From Candidatus Zhuqueibacterota bacterium 4572_119 (GTDB lineage Bacteria > Zhuqueibacterota > Zhuqueibacteria > Thermofontimicrobiales > Thermofontimicrobiaceae), in NCBI GenBank assembly GCA_002084535.1, contig NBLI01000236.1:1-5166 (forward strand): a stretch of 5,166 nucleotides of DNA. The letters are read 5' to 3'. Below are positions 1 through 3,531 of the stretch, piece by piece. The first letter of the stretch is position 1; each line of letters begins with the position of its first letter. The translations under genes and the position numbers were made by a program. The notes below the pieces were generated by a model. It ran no database searches. It saw only the letters and a program-made list of their open reading frames with translations, and had not been told where the DNA came from.

Positions 1-54
1 GTGAATAATTCTGGTTATAAATATGAAGAAGTATTTTCAAAAAAGCTTGAATAA
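1..54 (+). CDS. Possible C-terminal end of a plus-strand gene (partial)
   Basis: Frame 1 of the plus strand is open from the left edge to a TAA at 52-54, giving 17 residues rich in Lys, Glu, Tyr and Asn. If real, it is the tail of a gene that begins outside the window and converges on the glycosylase gene at 86-991. A 17-codon open stretch is easily expected by chance and no family can be recognised, so this is only a possibility. Confidence 0.2.
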   Translation: MNNSGYKYEEVFSKKLE

Positions 55-85
55 AATTCAGGAGATGAGCCAAACTATTTCACTT

Positions 86-991
86 CTATTTATTTTTCCC
101 AAGCCTCTCCTCCAATTCATCCAGCGATTTTGGCCAATCACTTTTCAGCAACCGGGATAACGCCCGGTCAGCCAACAATTTCCCTTTGGTTTGGCAGGTC
201 GGGCAATAGTTGGTTTCATTGTTTGCATAGCGGATGCGCTGGACTTTGGAAGCACAAACCGGACACGGTTTCCCGTACTTACCGTGGACTGCCATTTCCT
301 CCCTGAACGCGGTGACCTTTTCCGGGAAGCCTTCACCTGCTTCCTGACGTAACAGCTCTGTCCATTCCAGCAACACAGTTTTGGTTGATTGAAACAATTT
401 TTTTATCTGCTCCGTTTTCATTTTCTGAGTGAGTTGAATGGGAGAGAGTTTTGCCCTGTGTAATATTTCGTCCGAATACGCGTTTCCTATTCCGCTGAAT
501 AGCCACGGATCAGTCAACGCCCGTTTAAGCGTGTGATTGCTCGCTGTCAACCGCAGGCTGAATTCTTTAAGCGAAGCATCAAAAACTTCCAATCCGCCTT
601 TGTCAAATTGATTTAATTCATCCTTCGACTGAACAATATGGATTGACGCCCGTTTTTTGGTCCCGGCTTCAGTGAGCATAAGCGTGCCACCGGAAAAGTC
701 AAATGCCGCCAAACCAATTTTGCCCTGTACTTTGGCGCCGGCTTTTTTCCAGTGAAGCCTTCCGGCAATCATTAAGTGCAGCACAAGGAATAAATCGTCC
801 TCAAATTCAAAAACAATCCGTTTTCCGAGCCGGGTAAACTTACGAATCTTCTTGCCAGCCAAAGCAGAGACCGATGGCTCATAAGTCCTCAAAATAAAGG
901 GATTTGTTAACCGGATATTGAGCATGGTTTGGTTTTGAAGTATCGCGTTTAATCGTTCAATATAAATGGTTACGTCCGGATATTCCGGCAA
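86..991 (-). CDS. Fpg/Nei (MutM-like) family DNA glycosylase/AP lyase
   Basis: This is a bifunctional DNA repair enzyme of the formamidopyrimidine-DNA glycosylase family, which removes oxidised bases and cleaves the abasic site in base-excision repair in the cytoplasm. The start is the TTG at 989-991: it puts Pro2-Glu3 directly after Met1, and this family needs Pro as its N-terminal nucleophile and the next Glu for catalysis. An AAGGA at 998-1002 lies 6 nt upstream. A TTG at 1006 would bury the Pro and has no ribosome binding site. Over 301 residues one sees the N-terminal beta domain (about 2-125) with Lys57 in a GKR context, the helix-two-turn-helix region (about 140-220) with the conserved G-I-G-N around Asn170, and a zinc finger C243-x2-C246-x16-C263-x2-C266 followed by Gln267. 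About 35 residues follow the finger. The finger position of the usual DNA-contacting Arg is Asn258, and the usual His-Leu-Gly-Met-Ser-Gly segment reads HLMIAG. From memory, a non-classical Fpg-like subfamily shares these changes, so substrate range may differ from MutM. The stop is TAG. Confidence 0.93.
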   Translation of the reverse strand: MPEYPDVTIYIERLNAILQNQTMLNIRLTNPFILRTYEPSVSALAGKKIRKFTRLGKRIVFEFEDDLFLVLHLMIAGRLHWKKAGAKVQGKIGLAAFDFSGGTLMLTEAGTKKRASIHIVQSKDELNQFDKGGLEVFDASLKEFSLRLTASNHTLKRALTDPWLFSGIGNAYSDEILHRAKLSPIQLTQKMKTEQIKKLFQSTKTVLLEWTELLRQEAGEGFPEKVTAFREEMAVHGKYGKPCPVCASKVQRIRYANNETNYCPTCQTKGKLLADRALSRLLKSDWPKSLDELEERLGKNK

Positions 992-997
992 AATATT

Positions 998-1002
998 TCC
1001 TT
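998..1002 (-). promoter_or_regulatory. Ribosome binding site deciding the TTG start of the glycosylase
   Basis: AAGGA on the minus strand sits 6 nt before the TTG at 989-991. It supports this codon over the TTG five codons upstream, which has no purine-rich site in front of it. Confidence 0.65.
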
Positions 1003-1026
1003 TCAATTACGATAGTTCAACCGCGA

Positions 1027-1055
1027 TTAATATGATAAAAATTTATTTATTACAA
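1027..1055 (-). promoter_or_regulatory. Possible sigma70-type promoter for the glycosylase gene
   Basis: On the minus strand TTGTAA (1050-1055) and TATTAA (1027-1032) are separated by 17 nt. Each matches 4 of 6 bases of the -35 and -10 consensus. It lies in the 74-nt gap between the zinc-ribbon gene and the glycosylase, and would give a leader of roughly 30 nt. In AT-rich DNA such matches arise by chance, so this is tentative; it would be a secondary promoter if the two genes are also co-transcribed. Confidence 0.25.
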
Positions 1056-1065
1056 CATTAGAAAT

Positions 1066-1245
1066 TTACCCCATCCAAAATCCCTTCCGGTGAGATACAC
1101 CCAAAACCGACCGGCATTCTGGGCAGAAATACAGGTACCGCTTCCCCAGGTGTCCATCCAATTCCTGAAAACTAACCTTTTTAATCTCCTTTTTGCAAAA
1201 AGGGCAAACGGGCTGAATATCTTCTCTTTGTTCAATTTCAATCAT
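1066..1245 (-). CDS. Small zinc-ribbon protein, 59 residues
   Basis: This is a short ORF starting at ATG (1243-1245) and ending at TAA (1066-1068). It has an excellent AGGAG Shine-Dalgarno (1254-1258) with 8-nt spacing. The protein has two CxxC knuckles, Cys14-Pro-Phe-Cys17 and Cys41-Pro-Glu-Cys44, separated by 23 residues with a KRYLYFCPEC strand before the second pair. This is the layout of a rubredoxin-like zinc ribbon. It ends in a distinctive HRKGFWMG tail. There is no signal peptide or membrane segment, so it should be a cytoplasmic metal-binding protein, perhaps contacting nucleic acid or protein. No function can be assigned. It lies 74 nt upstream of the Fpg-family gene on the same strand with no terminator between, so co-transcription is likely, which loosely suggests a link to DNA metabolism. 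A longer open frame on the same strand over 1050-1241 is a different frame and has neither the ribosome binding site nor the paired cysteines. Confidence 0.85.
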   Translation of the reverse strand: MIEIEQREDIQPVCPFCKKEIKKVSFQELDGHLGKRYLYFCPECRSVLGVSHRKGFWMG

Positions 1246-1253
1246 TTTTTTAA

Positions 1254-1258
1254 CTCCT
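1254..1258 (-). promoter_or_regulatory. Shine-Dalgarno of the zinc-ribbon gene
   Basis: AGGAG lies 8 nt before the ATG at 1243-1245. It is one of the best ribosome binding sites in the window and is a main reason for calling this 59-codon gene. Confidence 0.75.
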
Positions 1259-1305
1259 ATAAATTTGTTGATTAGAATTAATAATTTGGGATAAAAAAAA
1301 TATTC

Positions 1306-1315
1306 ATGCGCGCAT
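1306..1315. repeat. 10-bp perfect palindrome ATGCGCGCAT
   Basis: The palindrome is GC-rich inside a very AT-rich stretch, about 60 bp upstream of the zinc-ribbon start codon. That position would suit an operator for a dimeric regulator, but a single palindrome of this length can occur by chance. Confidence 0.25.
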
Positions 1316-1665
1316 ACGGTTTTGAATCACTCTATGTTTCAAATCAAGTTAATAAAACAATTCCAAAACAGCAACTTATTATTTACTGTTCGGTCTTTAA
1401 TTTTTATTGTTTAAATGCCGGATTTTGAACAATAATCCATTTATCAAACTAATCAATTTAATAATAGTCTCTTATGCAAAAACATATTTGTAACATTGAA
1501 AAATACTGTCGAGAATTAAACAAAACCCGGCTTCTGGAATTTAGCTGACATTAAAAGAAAAGCGGACGAACAAGCTATAACCTATTGTTACTATTGATTA
1601 TTTTCGATTGTTATAAACTGTGGCATGGGATTTGTTATGTATAGAAGTGAATTGAGAAAATAATA

Positions 1666-1723
1666 GGGCGTGCCGGGATTAACTCAGAATTTGAGAGGTG
1701 ATGATGGGATGTGAAGCACGCCC
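1666..1723 (+). other. GC-rich stem-loop, possible structured RNA
   Basis: GGGCGTGC (1666-1673) pairs perfectly with GCACGCCC (1716-1723). The 42-nt loop is purine-rich and contains a small inner hairpin, CTCA (1683-1686) with TGAG (1692-1695). The stem stands out because the surrounding DNA is AT-rich. A strong plus-strand terminator follows at 1814-1847, so a plus-strand transcript of roughly 190 nt is possible. I do not recognise it as a known riboswitch, 6S RNA, SRP RNA or tmRNA, and no clear promoter is visible upstream. Confidence 0.35.
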
Positions 1724-1813
1724 GCTCGTAAACAATTTTAACTTTTTATATAGACCCTAAACCTCCCTTAATGTGTTCCTTATAAATAAATCATCTTGGT
1801 GCTTTTCTCCTTC

Positions 1814-1853
1814 AAAAAAGCTCGGCGTTGGTGCTCCGAGCTTTTTTATTTTT
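1814..1853 (+). terminator. Rho-independent terminator, strong on plus strand
   Basis: AAAAAAGCTCGG (1814-1825) and CCGAGCTTTTTT (1836-1847) form a perfect 12-bp stem around a 10-nt loop. On the plus strand it is followed by a T-rich run to 1853. The minus-strand side also has a six-T run, so it may work both ways. No protein gene lies immediately upstream on the plus strand, which points to an untranslated transcript ending here. Confidence 0.8.
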
Positions 1854-1912
1854 GGCGGAATAGTTATAATAAAAATATTTTCCATCAATAAGTCAAGCAA
1901 AAAAAACGATAT

Positions 1913-2022
1913 TCAGTTATGGGAGTATTCAAGATGTCGCACACTTGAAATTGTAATTGTTGAGTGCACAATTTATTACTTAGTTGAAGTGTACGACATC
2001 TCTGTCTGCCACTATTAACTGA
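1913..2022. repeat. Nested inverted repeat, about 110 bp
   Basis: The outer arms TCAGTTA (1913-1919) and TAACTGA (2016-2022) enclose a near-perfect stem: GATGTCG/CGACATC (1933-1939 with 1994-2000) and ACACTT/AAGTGT (1941-1946 with 1987-1992), with one C-A mismatch between them. Inside, AAATTGT (1948-1954) pairs with ACAATTT (1968-1974). The whole unit could fold into a long hairpin. It lies between two terminators and is followed by the one at 2047-2078. It may be a small RNA, a REP/MITE-like repeat or a protein-binding region; the sequence alone does not decide. Confidence 0.5.
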
Positions 2023-2046
2023 GGCATTACGATATTACATAAAATT

Positions 2047-2078
2047 AAAAAGGCGGAATATATTGCATCCGCCTTTTT
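2047..2078 (-). terminator. Bidirectional terminator downstream of the selenoprotein gene
   Basis: AAAAAGGCGGA (2047-2057) and TCCGCCTTTTT (2068-2078) form a perfect 11-bp stem with a 10-nt loop. On the minus strand it starts 30 nt after the TAA at 2109-2111, where the transcript of the thioredoxin/TPR gene should end, and it is followed by a TTTTTAATTTTA tract. The symmetric A and T runs mean it can also end plus-strand transcripts coming from the intergenic region. Confidence 0.85.
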
Positions 2079-2108
2079 AAAAAAGTAACATGACTAAAAT
2101 TTGTAATT

Positions 2109-3185
2109 TTACGAATCACTCTGTTCCATCTTCTCCAAATTCTTATTATATCCTTTAACTTCCGGGGCAATTTCCACCGCTTTTTTCATCGCCTTAATCG
2201 CTGCTTTTTTATTGCCTTTTTCAAACTGGAGCCAGGCAAGCGTATCCCAGATATGGGCTGCGTCGGGTTTCAATTTTACTGCTTTCTTTGCCAGCTCAAT
2301 CCCACGGTCGTACTTATGAGCCAATTTCTCTTCGTAAATGAACCAGGCATAAGCATTAAAAATATTGTGATTAGAAGCCATTTTATTTACTGCTGCTTCA
2401 TAAGTCGCAACGACCTTGTCCTGATCTTTTGCTTTTGAATAACACCTTAATAAATTGGAATACCCGGTTTCGAAATATTTTTCATCCGTATTTTTGTCCA
2501 TAAAATTCTGCAATGGTTCCACGTTCTGTTTATACCTCGCTTTATAAACATTTAGGTTAAAAACAGATTCCGTTTTAAAGCCCTTGCTGTCAGCAGGATC
2601 GAGCTTGAGAACTTTTTCAAAATATAGTTTTGCTTGTTCCGCTTCCCAGCGTGAGCTGTGTTTTTGAGCCAGCTTAAAGTTCAGTTCAATATTATCCGGG
2701 TCCTGCGCTATTTTTGCCTGATAACTCACCAGGGTATTTTTACCTTGCGCGTAATCCTGGATAGTTTCAAAGGTCGCTTCTTTGTTACCACTGTAACCGA
2801 AAATCCGGTCAATTTCGTCTCCGTTACCATTCAGAAAAAGAACTGTCGGGAAACCTCGTACCTCGTATTTCTTACGCAACTCTTTGCCCTCACCTTTGGT
2901 GCCGTTGACGCGAAGACCTATTAAATGTTCATCTACAAATTTACCCACTTTTGCATCCTGAAAGACCGCCCGGTCTAACTGTTTGCAGCCGCCTCAGCCA
3001 TCAGACCAAAAATCGATCATCAATGGTTTATTGGCTTTGACAGCTTTAGCAAGCGCTTCGGAAAAATTCGTTTTTAGAAAATTCACTCCAGATGATTTGC
3101 CTTCTTCCGGCGCCGCATTTGTCTGAACACTAACCATTGTTAAAACCAGACAGACAACCAGTACAACAACCTGCAACCGTTTCAT
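2109..3185 (-). CDS. Exported thioredoxin-fold/TPR selenoprotein with in-frame TGA (Sec64)
   Basis: One reading frame of 358 residues runs from ATG (3183-3185; AAGGAG at 3193-3198, 7-nt spacing) to TAA (2109-2111), interrupted only by TGA at 2994-2996. Residues 1-25 form a signal peptide: Lys2-Arg3, a hydrophobic core, and cleavage likely after TNA or the next Ala. A thioredoxin-like domain (about 34-145) has the strand PLMIDFW, then Ser-Asp-Gly-TGA-Gly-Gly-Cys67-Lys, and a cis-Pro motif GFP113T. The TGA is exactly where the first Cys of CxxC should be, so the active site reads U64-G-G-C67. TPR-type helical repeats follow (about 166-197, 275-308 and 312-344), typical of protein-protein contacts. 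The protein should act in the periplasm as a thiol/selenol oxidoreductase; its substrate is unknown. A SECIS-like hairpin follows the TGA. The codons after the TGA keep the expected family sequence, which argues against decay. Alternatives are a recent nonsense mutation or translation of only part of the frame; a GTG at 2946-2948 would omit half of the redox motif and is not a plausible start. Confidence 0.88.
2952..2996 (-). promoter_or_regulatory. Predicted bacterial SECIS element with the Sec UGA codon
   Basis: On the minus strand, UGA (2994-2996) is followed after 17 nt by AGACC (2972-2976), an apical loop GGGC (2968-2971) and GGUCU (2963-2967), a perfect 5-bp upper stem. UGCA (2984-2987) can pair with UGCA (2952-2955) as a lower stem across an interior loop. 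The apical loop begins 23 nt after the UGA and starts with G, which agrees with the known bacterial pattern of a short hairpin inside the coding region with a conserved loop G recognised by SelB. The fold was made by eye, without energy calculation. Confidence 0.72.
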
Positions 3186-3192
3186 AAGCTTT

Positions 3193-3198
3193 CTCCTT
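3193..3198 (-). promoter_or_regulatory. Shine-Dalgarno of the selenoprotein gene
   Basis: AAGGAG lies 7 nt before the ATG at 3183-3185. It fixes the start at the beginning of a well-formed signal peptide. Confidence 0.75.
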
Positions 3199-3240
3199 GT
3201 TTGCCAATATTCAATTTAAAATTTATTGATGGGTCCATTC

Positions 3241-3334
3241 TAAAAACCAGGTATTTTAAGTTTTTTCATAAATTATGGTGCTATAACTTCAATATAAACA
3301 GTTTTTGTTTTGATTGAAAAATACCTGGTTTTTA
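3241..3334. repeat. Perfect 17-bp inverted repeat spaced by 60 bp
   Basis: TAAAAACCAGGTATTTT (3241-3257) recurs as its exact reverse complement at 3318-3334. Between them lie a smaller palindrome CATAAATTATG (3267-3277) and the short pair AAGTT/AACTT (3258-3262 with 3285-3289). The unit begins with TA and ends with TA, as in a miniature element of the IS630/mariner kind with a TA target duplication. It could also be a leader-RNA hairpin or a paired operator for the selenoprotein gene, whose start is about 55 bp away. Confidence 0.6.
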
Positions 3335-3451
3335 CCAAAAAGATGCTTTGTTTTTGAAAACTCATTAACAATATAATCTAACATACTAATATTTCTCACC
3401 TTATTTTATCAATGCGCAACAATTGCATTTCTACTTGACATGTTATGTTTA

Positions 3452-3481
3452 ATTATATCGTTCTGATATTAACAGTTTAAA
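3452..3481 (-). promoter_or_regulatory. Possible sigma70-type promoter upstream of the selenoprotein gene
   Basis: On the minus strand a perfect TATAAT (3452-3457) lies 18 nt after TTTAAA (3476-3481), which matches 4 of 6 bases of the -35 consensus. Transcription would start near 3445 and give a leader of about 260 nt containing the 17-bp inverted repeat. The region is AT-rich, so chance matches are likely and confidence is low. Confidence 0.3.
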
Positions 3482-3531
3482 CGAATATGTGTACGCTTAA
3501 GGTAGTTCGTTAGCGCACCACCAATCACCAA

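Larger units (their letters stand above)
1246..2108. other. Long intergenic region (863 bp) with several RNA-like structures
   Basis: No convincing protein gene was found on either strand. The only longer open frame (plus strand, 1773-2018) runs straight through a perfect terminator hairpin, has no ribosome binding site and has low-complexity composition. The stretch 1320-1660 is AT-rich and shows nothing recognisable beyond a 10-bp palindrome at 1306-1315. From 1666 to 2078 the region holds a GC-rich stem-loop, two terminator hairpins and a nested inverted repeat, each listed separately. This density of structure suggests one or more untranslated transcripts or a small repeat element. Confidence 0.6.
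3186..3531. other. Intergenic region between the RND permease and selenoprotein genes
   Basis: These 346 bp are AT-rich with no credible ORF. They hold the inverted repeat at 3241-3334, a tentative promoter near 3452-3481, and a GTTTAAAC palindrome at 3475-3482. No convincing terminator for the RND gene was found. The gap and the separate ribosome binding site suggest that the two flanking genes are independent units. Confidence 0.55.

Noticed and set aside
1050..1241. 63-codon minus-strand open frame overlapping the zinc-ribbon gene
   Set aside because: It is a different frame with no ribosome binding site and no domain pattern. The 59-codon frame has AGGAG and a four-Cys zinc ribbon.
1702..1761. 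Possible 19-residue leader peptide starting at ATGATG after GAGAGGTG
   Set aside because: The spacing of the ribosome binding site is poor, the peptide has no recognisable pattern, and it would unfold the GC-rich stem-loop. There is no downstream gene on the plus strand to regulate.
1773..2018. 81-codon plus-strand open frame
   Set aside because: It reads through the perfect terminator at 1814-1847 and the nested inverted repeat, has no Shine-Dalgarno and has no recognisable protein pattern.
2253..2924. Two plus-strand open frames (2253-2438 and 2658-2924) opposite the selenoprotein gene
   Set aside because: Both are antisense to well-supported thioredoxin and TPR coding sequence and show no independent evidence.
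2109..2948. Independent gene starting at GTG 2946-2948
   Set aside because: It would start inside the thioredoxin domain, lacking the redox motif and the signal peptide, and has no ribosome binding site of its own. The same frame continues upstream with conserved sequence to the TGA.
2994..2996. TGA as an ordinary nonsense mutation or TGA reassignment
   Set aside because: The codon falls exactly on the catalytic Cys column, is followed by a SECIS-like hairpin, and the downstream frame is intact. TGA also serves as the genuine stop of the RND gene. A TGT/TGC to TGA mutation is not strictly excluded.
3435..3470. Plus-strand promoter starting at a perfect TTGACA (3435-3440)
   Set aside because: No acceptable -10 box lies 16-18 nt downstream, and no plus-strand gene follows.
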